NCBI GenBank assembly: GCA_023436145.1
Contig: JAEZKP010000076.1
Coordinates: forward strand, 1 to 48,469
Direction of reading: 5' to 3'
DNA from: Fibrobacterota bacterium
GTDB lineage: Bacteria; Fibrobacterota; Chitinivibrionia; Chitinivibrionales; Chitinispirillaceae
DNA: 48,469 nt
Notes under the pieces: generated by a model
The model's database searches: none
What the model was told of the DNA's origin: nothing
What the model saw: the letters and a program-made list of their open reading frames with translations, nothing else
Shown: piece by piece, positions 23,941 to 33,392 of the stretch
How the letters are laid out: the number at the start of each line of letters is the position of its first letter
Numbering within the stretch: position 1 is the first letter of the stretch
Program-made: the position numbers and the translations under genes

Positions 23941-26259
23941 TCATCCGGCGACCAGAAATTTCCTGCGGAATACTTTCTGGTTATTTTCCAGTATTAAAAA
24001 GTAAAAGCCTGGGGATAGTCCTTTTAACTCGTTTTCCAGTTTGATCCTGAGCCTTTCACTTATCCCTGGGTAAAAGGCTTTTTTCCAGACCAGCGTACCG
24101 TCAATAGATCTTATATGGATCAGAACATTATTGTTGGCACTCTTACCTGGGATAAAGTCGATAAAAAGGCTCTTTTCCCTGCCTTTTTTAAGGACAGTGG
24201 GATATACATTTAAATTGTAATCAGGAATTTTCTCAAGCAGCACTTTCAGTGTACAAGATCCGGAACAGATCCTGGCCATAAAAGTATCTGTTTTATAATA
24301 GCCATCGGCAACAGCATAAACCTGTACCGATGTTTCACGATGCATGAAAAGATGGACTCTTCCCAAAGAATCAGCGGATTTCCAGGTGAACTGGTCCTGC
24401 ATACCTGGTATTTTATAGTAAATCCCTGCTCCCTGGATTACAGAACCACTTCCATCTACCAATTGAACCAGTAATCCTGTGTTTATAGAAAGAATCTCCT
24501 CTTTATATGAGGGAATCGAGGAGATTATCAATTGTTTCTGTAAGCCGGTAGCATTTATGTACAAATTAAGTGGAAGCGCTCTCTGCTTTACCCTGATAAG
24601 AGCTGTGCCATCCTGATCGGTTATACCCAGCGAGTCGCCATTCTGGTCGGTAATCAGAGCATATGATACCGGGTGTTCGGCAGTATCTTTTACCTTAAAG
24701 AAGATTTCGTCATCTCTCATACAGGAAAGTAGTGCGTCAGGTAAACCTCTGCCAATATAATTGTCTGCACTGTCAATGCCGTTCAATAGTTTACAAAACC
24801 GATACAGTCTTTCCCGAAGGTTATTTGCAGTACAGCCCGGATTCGCCTGCATGATAAGTGCACAAACCCCGGCAACCATAGGCGTTGCAAAGGAGGTCCC
24901 TCGTCCGGAATTGGAATAGGAGAAAGCATCCGTGTATATAGACGGAATATAAACACTTGTTCCTTGCGCAACCAGATCCGGTTTAATTCTTCCATCAGCA
25001 GTGGGACCGGTACTGCTGAAAGAAGCAACATTTTCTGAAGGAGTGACTGCTCCTACTGAGATTACCTCTTCTACATCTGCCGGAGCAGATAAGGTACCCA
25101 AAACAGCAGATCCCTCATTACCCATAGCACTGACAATAACAACTCCCCGCTCAAGTGCATACAATGCTGCTCTGGAAACCAGTGTTGTTTTTCCATCCAG
25201 ATCATCGTACTGGTAATCCTGGACTGAAACAGAATCACCTGAACGGAATATTACTGTTGAGTCAAGAAAGTCGGTTCTGTATGCTAAAGAGCTGGAGACG
25301 ATATCGACTCCAATGCTCTCAGCCCATACAATCGCTCTGAACCAGTTATCCTCTTCATAATGAAATTCACCATCATAAATACCATTTTCTGTTCTGGCAA
25401 GCACCAGCTCTACTCCCCATGCGGCCCCCAGAAAGTTTCCCGGATCATAACCAGAGATCAGACTTAGAACGGTAGAACCATGTTCATCATTTTTATAGAG
25501 ACGTGAAGCCGGGTTCAGATAGACTGAATCCGGATCATACAAAATGGAATCATTATCGATGAAATCCCATGCCGCTCTGATTTTTCTCATTTTTTTCAGG
25601 TGAGAAAAACAGTTGTGCTCAAACCGGAATCCAGCATCAAAAACCGCGACTATAACACCTTCCCCTGGTTCATTGAGATTTCTGAATCTGGAAAGATAAT
25701 CATGTGCAGCAGGAACATTGAGTTTTTTCAGCTGGGAATGAGATACACCATACATACTATCTGTTAATCCAGTTTTATGAAGTTTCTTTTCGGGTTCCAG
25801 GGTTCTGCCACGACAGGAAAAAACCGGCTGCACCTTTTTTACCATAGGTAAAGCAGCTATTTCCGGCAGTTTCGAACCTTTCACAAAGAAACTGGCGCAA
25901 TTCTCCCATTTGTACACCTGATTTAAAACAGCACCGGTCTTTTGAACGCTCCTGAGGTAATTTGATGAAACCGGATAATCCATCTCTGCAGCAGATTTAA
26001 AATTATTCCGTCTACGCCGGTTTTCTGCTCTTGAAGTAACAGTATTTCCAGATGGTTTCTCAGGTTTATCAGAAAAAAATACCCATACCTTCACAATAGT
26101 ATCCGAAGTGATGACTCCGGACAGTGAACTGGAAAGCGTGGACTCAGCAAGAGAAACCTGGCAAAAAACCATGAGTAAACCAGGTAAAATCAGCTGAATA
26201 AAGGAATTTAATTTCTTCTGATAAAACACCTTTTGTTCACCCTCGAAAATCCAATGCAC
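23941..26259 (-). CDS. secreted S8 subtilisin-like protease with a sorting-type C-terminus
   Basis: 772 residues. A hydrophobic signal peptide ends near VSLAES, followed by a propeptide-like segment. The S8 catalytic domain has Asp208 (VAVFDAGF), His260 (NDEHGSTV), oxyanion Asn381 (AMGNEGS) and Ser456 (GRGTSFATP). Beta-rich modules follow from about 540. The last 85 residues (VYPTVLKKG... through GLSPGFYFLILENN to RRKFLVAG) resemble type IX secretion type A sorting domains, though the usual opening Pro-Asn is Pro-Thr. A GTG start at 26229 after GAGGGTGA would give a tighter signal peptide than the ATG used here. Probably exported to the cell surface or medium. Confidence 0.9.
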   Translation of the reverse strand: MHWIFEGEQKVFYQKKLNSFIQLILPGLLMVFCQVSLAESTLSSSLSGVITSDTIVKVWVFFSDKPEKPSGNTVTSRAENRRRRNNFKSAAEMDYPVSSNYLRSVQKTGAVLNQVYKWENCASFFVKGSKLPEIAALPMVKKVQPVFSCRGRTLEPEKKLHKTGLTDSMYGVSHSQLKKLNVPAAHDYLSRFRNLNEPGEGVIVAVFDAGFRFEHNCFSHLKKMRKIRAAWDFIDNDSILYDPDSVYLNPASRLYKNDEHGSTVLSLISGYDPGNFLGAAWGVELVLARTENGIYDGEFHYEEDNWFRAIVWAESIGVDIVSSSLAYRTDFLDSTVIFRSGDSVSVQDYQYDDLDGKTTLVSRAALYALERGVVIVSAMGNEGSAVLGTLSAPADVEEVISVGAVTPSENVASFSSTGPTADGRIKPDLVAQGTSVYIPSIYTDAFSYSNSGRGTSFATPMVAGVCALIMQANPGCTANNLRERLYRFCKLLNGIDSADNYIGRGLPDALLSCMRDDEIFFKVKDTAEHPVSYALITDQNGDSLGITDQDGTALIRVKQRALPLNLYINATGLQKQLIISSIPSYKEEILSINTGLLVQLVDGSGSVIQGAGIYYKIPGMQDQFTWKSADSLGRVHLFMHRETSVQVYAVADGYYKTDTFMARICSGSCTLKVLLEKIPDYNLNVYPTVLKKGREKSLFIDFIPGKSANNNVLIHIRSIDGTLVWKKAFYPGISERLRIKLENELKGLSPGFYFLILENNQKVFRRKFLVAG

Positions 26260-26334
26260 TTATGTTTAACTCTGATCTTCCAATAGGCACTGCAGAGGTA
26301 AATGTATGGTAACTGCGATTCTTTTCACGGTATA

Positions 26335-26375
26335 GATTAAAAAAAAACAGGTCTGCAAACTAAACAGACCTGTTT
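26335..26375 (-). terminator. strong intrinsic terminator of the OmpA pair
   Basis: AAACAGGTCTG (26345-26355) and CAGACCTGTTT (26365-26375) form a perfect 11-bp stem over a 9-nt loop. On the - strand a run of T follows. It sits just downstream of the OmpA gene that ends at 26398. Confidence 0.9.
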
Positions 26376-26397
26376 CACTTATAAATTGGATGAACCC

Positions 26398-28275
26398 TTA
26401 TTTTACCCTGATCACTTCAATACGCCTGTTCATTGACCTTCCGGCTGCAGTTCTGTTATCAGCAACAGGGCTGGATGAACCAAATCCAACAGCGCGAAGT
26501 CTGGCAGGTTCGATTCCTTTTGAGATCATATATTGACGGACAGACTCTGCTCTCATTTGTGAGAGCTGCATATTTTTGTTGTAGTTACCATAACTGTCGG
26601 TATGACCTCTGATCTCAATTTCAACTTCCGGATACTGTTTCAGCTGTTTAATGACAGGTTCCAGATGCTGATATGATTCAAAAGTCATCTCCGGGCTTCC
26701 GCTCTTAAAAAGAATCCCCTGAAGAGTCTGCTGTTTTGGCATATCCGGCTCTTTCTTTAAAGTATCCGGACAACCGTCATCATCCTGAAAATTATTGAAG
26801 ACTTCGGGCTCGTTGGGGCATTTATCCTTTAAGTCAGGTATTCCATCTTTATCATTATCCAGTTCAGGGCATCCATCTTTATCCTCGAACCCATCAAAAT
26901 CTTCAGCTTCGTTGGGGCATTTGTCCAGACTGTCCGCAATACCATCCTTGTCATTGTCCGGATCAGGACATCCATCTGTATCCTCGAACCCATCAAAATC
27001 CTCGGCTACATTGGGACATTGATCCTTGAGATCTGCGATACCGTCTGCATCATTATCCAGATCAGGACACCCGTCTTCATCTTCGAAACCATCTTTATCC
27101 TCAAGGTCGTTGGGACACTTATCTTTAAGATCCGGAATGCCGTCGTTATCATTGTCCGGATCCGGACATCCATCCTCATCCTGAAATCCATCAAGATCTT
27201 CTGCATCCTGAGGACATCGGTCCTTGTCATTTTTAATCCCGTCCCGGTCATCATCCTGAACAGCCATAAACCCGTTCCAGCCAAAATGAAACTGAGCCCC
27301 GAATTTAGGGATAACACTGGTGGAATATTGGTATCCGGAACCAGCACCGTTTGCCGGATTCCAGTTGAGCCGGTCAGCAGATTTGCTTGAGGAAAGAGAG
27401 ATATCCCCGGCCAGTTTCATATAGATACCAGCAGGAGTTTTAAATTTAAGCCCAGGAGAACAGAAAATCGGGTCAGATCTGAAATTACCGGAAGAGAAAT
27501 TGTCAATCTTTGTCTCAGTCCAGAGATCTGTGAAAATGGAAAGAAATGACACAGGAGAATATTCAAATGCGAAGCTGGCGGTTATCGTGTTGTTTTGATC
27601 CACGCCTGAGAGCACCCCACCGGCATTTAAATGAAACTGCAGAGGGAGTTTTTCCAAAGCTCCGCCAAGATCACAAGTAAGCAGGAATTCTGCTTTAAAT
27701 GTAGGTACCGAGGCGGTATAAAATGACTTTGCCGGATTGACATCCCGTTTCAAATAATAGGCATGGCGTGGGAATACTCCATTTTTTCTCATTCCAGTGG
27801 GAATAGTAGCTGCGGCCAGATATGCCTGATAGAAGATTTTGCTGGCTGTGGGAATTCTGATTTTAGTGGATACCTCCAGATCCCCCAAACCACCCTCATT
27901 GACATTATCAATTCCTGACCAATCATAGTAAATTGGAAGGCTGACAGCAATATCCCAGAATGCAAGCACACCAAAAGCCAGATATGCATTGGAGGACAAT
28001 AACCGGGCAGTTTCCAGATCAGAAATGTAATTTCCATTCTTGTCCTTTACCTGTTCACTTCCATCATGTGGTCCCTGCAGATACTCTGAAGATTGGTCGA
28101 ACGAGAATCCTGCACCTACATTCATTGTCGCTTTCCCACTCGTTTTGGCACTATATGTCCGCACAACTCCCAGCTCACCATTTGTATTGTAAGCAGCACC
28201 GGCAGTTACACTGAGTATTGCCACACTTAAAGTTACCACTCTGGCAGTCTTTTTCATCGTTGCGGGTAGTCCCAT
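26398..28275 (-). CDS. OmpA-family outer-membrane protein with TSP3 repeats, copy B
   Basis: 625 residues. The signal peptide is near the N-terminus (KKTARVVTLSVAIL...AGA). A beta-barrel-like region spans about 30-335. Five calcium-binding TSP3 units of about 36 residues each carry the pattern DxDNDxDGIxDxxDxCPN. The C-terminal OmpA peptidoglycan-binding domain (about 515-625) has IRGHTDSYGN, the NxxLSxxRA motif and NRRIEV. It should anchor the outer membrane to the cell wall. AAGGGGG ribosome site. Second of a tandem pair, 21 bp after its paralogue and ending at a strong terminator, so the two are one transcription unit. Confidence 0.93.
   Translation of the reverse strand: MGLPATMKKTARVVTLSVAILSVTAGAAYNTNGELGVVRTYSAKTSGKATMNVGAGFSFDQSSEYLQGPHDGSEQVKDKNGNYISDLETARLLSSNAYLAFGVLAFWDIAVSLPIYYDWSGIDNVNEGGLGDLEVSTKIRIPTASKIFYQAYLAAATIPTGMRKNGVFPRHAYYLKRDVNPAKSFYTASVPTFKAEFLLTCDLGGALEKLPLQFHLNAGGVLSGVDQNNTITASFAFEYSPVSFLSIFTDLWTETKIDNFSSGNFRSDPIFCSPGLKFKTPAGIYMKLAGDISLSSSKSADRLNWNPANGAGSGYQYSTSVIPKFGAQFHFGWNGFMAVQDDDRDGIKNDKDRCPQDAEDLDGFQDEDGCPDPDNDNDGIPDLKDKCPNDLEDKDGFEDEDGCPDLDNDADGIADLKDQCPNVAEDFDGFEDTDGCPDPDNDKDGIADSLDKCPNEAEDFDGFEDKDGCPELDNDKDGIPDLKDKCPNEPEVFNNFQDDDGCPDTLKKEPDMPKQQTLQGILFKSGSPEMTFESYQHLEPVIKQLKQYPEVEIEIRGHTDSYGNYNKNMQLSQMRAESVRQYMISKGIEPARLRAVGFGSSSPVADNRTAAGRSMNRRIEVIRVK
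26762..27270 (-). repeat. TSP3-coding tandem repeats in OmpA copy B
   Basis: Five in-frame units of about 36 codons, each coding Asp-rich loops ending in DGCPD. Nucleotide similarity between units is high enough to open long antisense frames, which are not genes. Confidence 0.85.
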
Positions 28276-28296
28276 CTATTAACCCCCTTATTTGAA

Positions 28297-30177
28297 TTAG
28301 TCTATACGATGTAATTCTATTCTATTGTTCAGCTGTTGTCCATAAGCAGATGAATTATCTGCAATTGGCTCTCTATGACCTTTTCCGATAGCACGCAGTC
28401 TATCCTGGGATATACCCTTTTGAATGAGGTAGTCCCTGCAAGCATCAGCTCTGTTTTGTGAAATTCTCAAATTACCATCAGAATTTCCTAAATTATCAGT
28501 ATGAGCCTGAATTTCCAGCCTGACCTCTTTAAAAGCCATCAACGACTCATAAACCTGGTCTAAAACAGCCATTGCAGAAGTAGATAATACATAAGTTCCC
28601 CGGGTAAATTCAATTCCTCTTAAAACGACTCTTCCCCGTTTGATCTCTTTGGCCTCAGGCTTTTTTTGGGGGCAACCATTTTCAGCAGCCACTCCAGCAG
28701 TGTCAGGGCAATTATCTACACTATCGGGAACCCCGTCCAGATCATTATCAAAATCGGGACATCCATCATCATCCTCAAATCCATCTTTATCTTCGGGCAA
28801 CCCGATACATTTATCCAGTGAATCCGGGATACCGTCATTGTCATTATCATAATCGGGACATCCATCGAAATCATTGAAACCATCCCGGTCTTCCTTTACA
28901 TCAGGGCATTGGTCGATGGAATCAGGAACTCCGTCCTGATCATTGTCAATTTCCGGACATCCGTCGTCATCCTCAAAATTATCAAAATCCTCTGCATCTG
29001 AGGGACACTTGTCCAGGGAATCTGGAATAGCATCATGATCATTGTCCAGATCCGGACAGCCATCACTGTCCTCATGATTATCAGGATCCTCTGCAATATC
29101 CGGGCATGCATCGTCTTTATCAAGAATGAAATCCTTGTCCTTATCCTGTGGCTTTAATGTGCCATTCCAGCCGATTTGTGCAGAAATCTGCCACACCGGC
29201 TCAATTCCAGTGATAAAATGACGTCCGCTATTGTCAAGATCATAGTAGGAGAATTTTTCACCCGATGATAATTTGAAACTTCCGGACAAAGAAAAAGTCA
29301 TACCACTGGAAGAGTTCAGGGTGATTCCGGGAGTAATCCTGAATGGATCATCATTCATGCGGAAACCGTTACTGACAGTTGAAAAGCGCATCAACGAACT
29401 TAACTCGGTAAAAAGAGTTATATGATCTGAAGGGTGGACTTCCAGAGCAGCACCCAGCATGAAAAGCTCATCAAGTGATTTGTTATGAGTAAATTTTACA
29501 CCCGAATTTAAATGGAAAAGAAACCATTTCCATTCAAAAGAGAAAAGAACTGCAAGAAATGTCTCCATTTTTTCAGAAGTATAACAACCAACCAGAGTAT
29601 CATTCCCAGCATTCGAATCACTGGTAGAGCTTTCTCTGAAGTAATAGGTGTTTCTGGGGAAATAGCCTTTCTGAGGGTTTCCAGTTGGAATACTGAACAT
29701 TGTAAGGAATGCAGCCTGAAAAAGCCGGTTTTCATCTCCGGGAATTCGTAATTTCAGACCTGCTTCAAGATCTCCCAGTCCACTTCGGGATTTTTTATGA
29801 CTGAGCAAATCAAAATACAGTGGAAGAACAAATGAGACATCCAGAAAACTGGTGATACCATAACCGGCATTCAATCTCAAATTGAAAAATGTAGGATCAG
29901 GAAAAAGTGTATCAAAATCATTATCCGATTCCTCCTCTGAATCGCGTAGATAGGAGTTTTTTCTATCGATCATCTGTGTGAGGAAACTTTTATCATAAGC
30001 CAGATCAGATTGAATGTTAAAGGCTAAACGGGTGGCTCCCAGACTTTTAGCAGAATATGCCCGGACAATACCCACCTGACCATTCTGATTGATCATAGGC
30101 TGTTCATAGGCGTATCCAGATAAAAAAGAGGCAAGTACAGAAAAAAAACAAAAAAAAAGTTTAATCGGAAAACTCAT
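28297..30177 (-). CDS. OmpA-family outer-membrane protein with TSP3 repeats, copy A
   Basis: 626 residues, with the same plan as its downstream neighbour: signal peptide (LFFCFFSVLASFLSGYA), a barrel-like region sharing the opening GQVGIVRAYSAKS, four to five TSP3 units, then an OmpA domain with IQAHTDNLGNSDG, LRISQNRADA and NNRIELHRID. The barrel halves have clearly diverged while length and architecture are conserved, so this is an old tandem duplication. Likely transcribed together with copy B. Upstream is the divergent HDOD gene, sharing the 215-bp intergenic region. Confidence 0.93.
   Translation of the reverse strand: MSFPIKLFFCFFSVLASFLSGYAYEQPMINQNGQVGIVRAYSAKSLGATRLAFNIQSDLAYDKSFLTQMIDRKNSYLRDSEEESDNDFDTLFPDPTFFNLRLNAGYGITSFLDVSFVLPLYFDLLSHKKSRSGLGDLEAGLKLRIPGDENRLFQAAFLTMFSIPTGNPQKGYFPRNTYYFRESSTSDSNAGNDTLVGCYTSEKMETFLAVLFSFEWKWFLFHLNSGVKFTHNKSLDELFMLGAALEVHPSDHITLFTELSSLMRFSTVSNGFRMNDDPFRITPGITLNSSSGMTFSLSGSFKLSSGEKFSYYDLDNSGRHFITGIEPVWQISAQIGWNGTLKPQDKDKDFILDKDDACPDIAEDPDNHEDSDGCPDLDNDHDAIPDSLDKCPSDAEDFDNFEDDDGCPEIDNDQDGVPDSIDQCPDVKEDRDGFNDFDGCPDYDNDNDGIPDSLDKCIGLPEDKDGFEDDDGCPDFDNDLDGVPDSVDNCPDTAGVAAENGCPQKKPEAKEIKRGRVVLRGIEFTRGTYVLSTSAMAVLDQVYESLMAFKEVRLEIQAHTDNLGNSDGNLRISQNRADACRDYLIQKGISQDRLRAIGKGHREPIADNSSAYGQQLNNRIELHRID
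28668..29150 (-). repeat. TSP3-coding tandem repeats in OmpA copy A
   Basis: Four full units of about 36 codons plus a shorter last one (SVDNCPDTAGVAAENGCPQ), encoding acidic calcium loops. Confidence 0.85.
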
Positions 30178-30392
30178 CAGTCAAACCCCGGGAGACTATT
30201 TAAACAGTTAACCCAATCAGTATGTGGATAGATCATCAAAATAAGTTCTCTTAAAAAGGCAATGCAAATTTAAATCGCTAAGAATTGTCTTTAAAAGTGC
30301 TGTTCATACAAATATAATTTAGGATATCTCAATTGCAGTTACTTCATATTTTGCAATTGATTATTGTTGTTTTTTTTAACCGGAAATTCCCA

Positions 30393-31268
30393 ATGCAGAT
30401 CAATGAGAATCTTAAAAACAGAATTCAGCACATGGCAAATCTGCCAACTCTTCCACAGGTGGCATCACGACTCATTCAGATTATTAATGACCCCCTCACC
30501 TCCTCTAGCGACATAGCTTTTATTGTAGGTCAAGACATTGCATTGTCCTCTAAAGTTCTTCGTCTAGCTAACAGCGCCTTTTACGGAATACCCCGTACCA
30601 TTACTAGTATCAATCACGCAATCGTCATATTGGGTTTCAAAGTGATTAATACCATGGTTTTAAGCCTCACGGTTTTTGACATGTTCCCGGAAAGCAGAAA
30701 AACAGCCGCCTTGTTTGACAGAAAAGCATTCTGGTTACATTCTCTCAGCTGTGGCTTGATCTGTAAAAATCTGGCATCCAGAATTAAAAAATTCATAATG
30801 TTTGACCCAGAAGAAGCTTTCTGTGCAGGCCTGCTTCATGATATTGGAAAAGTAGTAATGGAGCAATATATGCATGAGGATTTTCATAAATCTCTGGAGC
30901 TGGCTCTCAAACAGAAAATTCCGCTGAATGAAGCAGAAAAACAGGTTTTCGGTTTTTCTCATACCCAGGTTACAGAATGGCTCACTAGTGGATGGAGTTT
31001 ACCGGTGGAGATTTTTTTGCCCCTTGTCCATCACCATCAGCTTATCAATGAGCCGCAGCATCTGGATATTATCTCCCTTACCCATCTTGCAGACTGGCTC
31101 TGCTATCAATGCGGTATGACAATTGGCAAAAATTACCAATCTCCGGAACTGGACAGTAACAGCATTTCCCATCTGATGCTTACAGAAAATGACATTCAGG
31201 AAGTTATAAAAGCTTTTGCTTCAGAAATTGAAAAAATGTCCCTGTTCTTTGATATAGCAAGCAACTGA
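30393..31268 (+). CDS. HDOD-domain signalling protein
   Basis: Start set at ATG 30393 (MQINENLKN), giving 291 residues; a TTG start 20 codons earlier would add a hydrophobic stretch unusual for this family. The HDOD core is clear: LPTLPQVASRLIQII, SSDIAFIVGQDIALSSKVLRLANSAFYG, INHAIVILGF, then AGLLHDIGKVVM, which retains an HD pair, and WSLPVEIFLPLVHHHQ. HDOD proteins are regulatory scaffolds related to HD-GYP enzymes and are usually inactive as phosphodiesterases; this one is stand-alone. Divergent from the OmpA pair. No strong ribosome site. Confidence 0.85.
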   Translation: MQINENLKNRIQHMANLPTLPQVASRLIQIINDPLTSSSDIAFIVGQDIALSSKVLRLANSAFYGIPRTITSINHAIVILGFKVINTMVLSLTVFDMFPESRKTAALFDRKAFWLHSLSCGLICKNLASRIKKFIMFDPEEAFCAGLLHDIGKVVMEQYMHEDFHKSLELALKQKIPLNEAEKQVFGFSHTQVTEWLTSGWSLPVEIFLPLVHHHQLINEPQHLDIISLTHLADWLCYQCGMTIGKNYQSPELDSNSISHLMLTENDIQEVIKAFASEIEKMSLFFDIASN

Positions 31269-31337
31269 AAAACTTACAGTTGCAGCGATTTTTGAGCAGA
31301 GGAAAGAGTTGGACAGTAAGTTTGGAGTTAAAACGTT

Positions 31338-31366
31338 ATAAAACAAGGGGGCAACTTGCTGCCCCC
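31338..31366 (-). terminator. intrinsic terminator of the pckG-acc-oadA cluster
   Basis: GGGGGCA (31347-31353) and TGCCCCC (31360-31366) form a 7-bp stem, with further pairing across the loop. Read on the - strand, it is followed by TTGTTTTAT. Lies 8 nt past the carboxyltransferase stop. Confidence 0.88.
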
Positions 31367-31373
31367 AAAAACA

Positions 31374-33374
31374 TCAGATCTCTTCTATTGCCACTAAGGG
31401 CGTATCTTTCTGAACAATTGTACCATCCTGAACCAGGAATTTGAGGATTTTGCAGTTTACAGGAGCAGCGATCTCGTTGAAAAGCTTCATCGCTTCCACT
31501 GTACAAATCTTGTCTCCTTTTTTCACTGTATCACCTTCATTTACAAATTTTGGTTTTCCGGGGCCAGGAGAAGAATAAAACGTACCAACTAACGGAGCGT
31601 TTATAGTCTTCTTAAACTCTGCTTTACTTTCAGCAGGAGCACTGACCGGTTTGGGTTCCACAGTAGTTTTAATAACGGGAGATGGACTTGCTGCAGTTGG
31701 CTGAGAAGCTTGTTTTGAAACCTGCTGGGCAACCACAGCTGGCGTTGAAGCCGGCCGTACGGCAAGGGTAAACTCGCCTTTACGGAAAATAAGTTCTTCA
31801 AGAGTTAATCCCTCAATTTTCTCGAGCAGTTCAGTGGCTACGCCCTGAAAGCTTTCCGGAAGAGCTATTCCCTGTGCTGAAACCGGCGTAGTTACCGGTG
31901 CCGGTGCCACTGCCTGCTGCACTGGTGCCTGCTCCTTAATGATCTCCTGCTTCATTTTCTTTATTTCGAGATCAGCAGGGGTATCCGGACGCTGCTCAGG
32001 GGGAAGTGCACGCCACTTGAAAAATGCCAGAGCCGGCTCCGGTAAAATCACATAAGAGATAATATCCTCTTCGTGTTCAATCAGCTTAGCTTCAACTCCC
32101 TCTGTAGCATTAGGCAACATAGGTTTAATCTTGTCCGCGGGACGATAATCAATCGGCTTTTCATCACCCAGGAACTTTTTAAGATATTTGTCAGAAATTT
32201 TAACCGGAGGTCTTCCATACATACCCCGTGCATAATCTTTCACCTCATTAGGAATGATCTTGTATCTTTCACCAGAGATGATATTCATAACTGCCTGAGT
32301 TCCAACTATCTGACTGGTAGGAGTTACCAAAGGAGGATATCCAAGATCTTCACGTACCTGCGCAACTTCCGCCAGCACATCAGGTAGCTTGTCAAGGGCA
32401 TTCTGCATTTCCAGTTGAGAACGGAAATTGGAAATCATTCCTCCGGGAATCTGATGGATAAGAATTCCGGGGTCAATAAATTGCTGAGAAGCACTGGATT
32501 GTTTTCTGGAAGGCGTAAGCTCTTCAAAATACTTTGCCACTCTTTCCAAAGCTTCAATATCCAAACCGGCAGAATAATTGGTTTCGGCAAAAATTGCAGC
32601 CATGGTTTCCACTGGCGGTTGTGAAGAAAAACCAGCCATGGATGAAATCGCGCAGTCAATTGCCCCAGCCCCGGCTCTTACTCCTTCAACATAGGTGGCC
32701 ATAGCCATTCCACTGGAAGCATGGCAGTGAAGCTGAATAGGAATGTCCAGTTCTTTAATGAGTGCTTTCACCAACCGCTCTGCACCAATCGGAGAGAGAA
32801 TTCCAGCCATGTCTTTTATGCAAAGAGAATCAATACCCAGATCTTTCTGTTCTTTGGCATATTTGACATATTTCTCGATTGTATGCACAGGTGAAATTGT
32901 ATAGCAGAGAGTACCCTGAGCATGTCCTCCATGCCTTTTTACCGCTTTTATTGCAGCTTCAAGATTTCGGGTGTCATTTAACGCATCAAAGACCCGGAAG
33001 ATATCTATACCATTTTCACAGGCAAGAGCCACAAAGCGGTCAACCACATCATCTGCATAATTACGGTAACCGACCAGATTCTGGCCCCTTAATAACATTT
33101 GTAAAGGCGTATTCTTTGCTTTGGTCTTGATCAGCCTGAGCCGTTCCCAGGGATTCTCCCTGAGAAATCTCAGGCAGACATCAAAAGTGGCTCCACCCCA
33201 GCACTCAAGTGAGTAATAGCCCACATTATCAATAACATCAATAATGCGTAGCATATCATCAGTTCTCATCCTTGTTGCCCATAATGACTGATGAGCATCG
33301 CGAAGAGTTGTGTCAGTAATGCGAAGCGGAATTTTATGCAGTTGATCTTCTGTAGGGTTCTGATTCTTTTCCAT
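31374..33374 (-). CDS. oadA: pyruvate/oxaloacetate carboxyltransferase fused to an AccB-like biotin carrier
   Basis: 666 residues. The carboxyltransferase barrel (about 15-300) begins ITDTTLRDAHQSLWATRMRT and includes RVFDALNDTRN, SLCIKDMAG and QLHCHASSGMA. The conserved PYC/OadA domain follows to about 475. After an Ala/Pro/Gln linker comes a segment like the N-terminus of AccB (LLEKIEGLTLEELIFRKGEF), then a second linker. A biotinyl domain closes it: LVGTFYSSPGPGKPKFVNEG and EAMKLFNEI, biotin on Lys630. The exposed-thumb wording GTFYSSPGPG is AccB-type rather than the short OadA type. Catalyses carboxyl transfer between biotin and pyruvate/oxaloacetate. Last gene of pckG-accD-accA-oadA. Confidence 0.92.
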   Translation of the reverse strand: MEKNQNPTEDQLHKIPLRITDTTLRDAHQSLWATRMRTDDMLRIIDVIDNVGYYSLECWGGATFDVCLRFLRENPWERLRLIKTKAKNTPLQMLLRGQNLVGYRNYADDVVDRFVALACENGIDIFRVFDALNDTRNLEAAIKAVKRHGGHAQGTLCYTISPVHTIEKYVKYAKEQKDLGIDSLCIKDMAGILSPIGAERLVKALIKELDIPIQLHCHASSGMAMATYVEGVRAGAGAIDCAISSMAGFSSQPPVETMAAIFAETNYSAGLDIEALERVAKYFEELTPSRKQSSASQQFIDPGILIHQIPGGMISNFRSQLEMQNALDKLPDVLAEVAQVREDLGYPPLVTPTSQIVGTQAVMNIISGERYKIIPNEVKDYARGMYGRPPVKISDKYLKKFLGDEKPIDYRPADKIKPMLPNATEGVEAKLIEHEEDIISYVILPEPALAFFKWRALPPEQRPDTPADLEIKKMKQEIIKEQAPVQQAVAPAPVTTPVSAQGIALPESFQGVATELLEKIEGLTLEELIFRKGEFTLAVRPASTPAVVAQQVSKQASQPTAASPSPVIKTTVEPKPVSAPAESKAEFKKTINAPLVGTFYSSPGPGKPKFVNEGDTVKKGDKICTVEAMKLFNEIAAPVNCKILKFLVQDGTIVQKDTPLVAIEEI

Positions 33375-33392
33375 AAGGGAGAATTCCTAAAG

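Noticed and set aside
26795..27390. Antisense ORFs across the TSP3 repeats
   Set aside because: They arise from the periodic Asp-rich codons of the real gene; the products are low-complexity Ser/Pro or Ile/Val strings.
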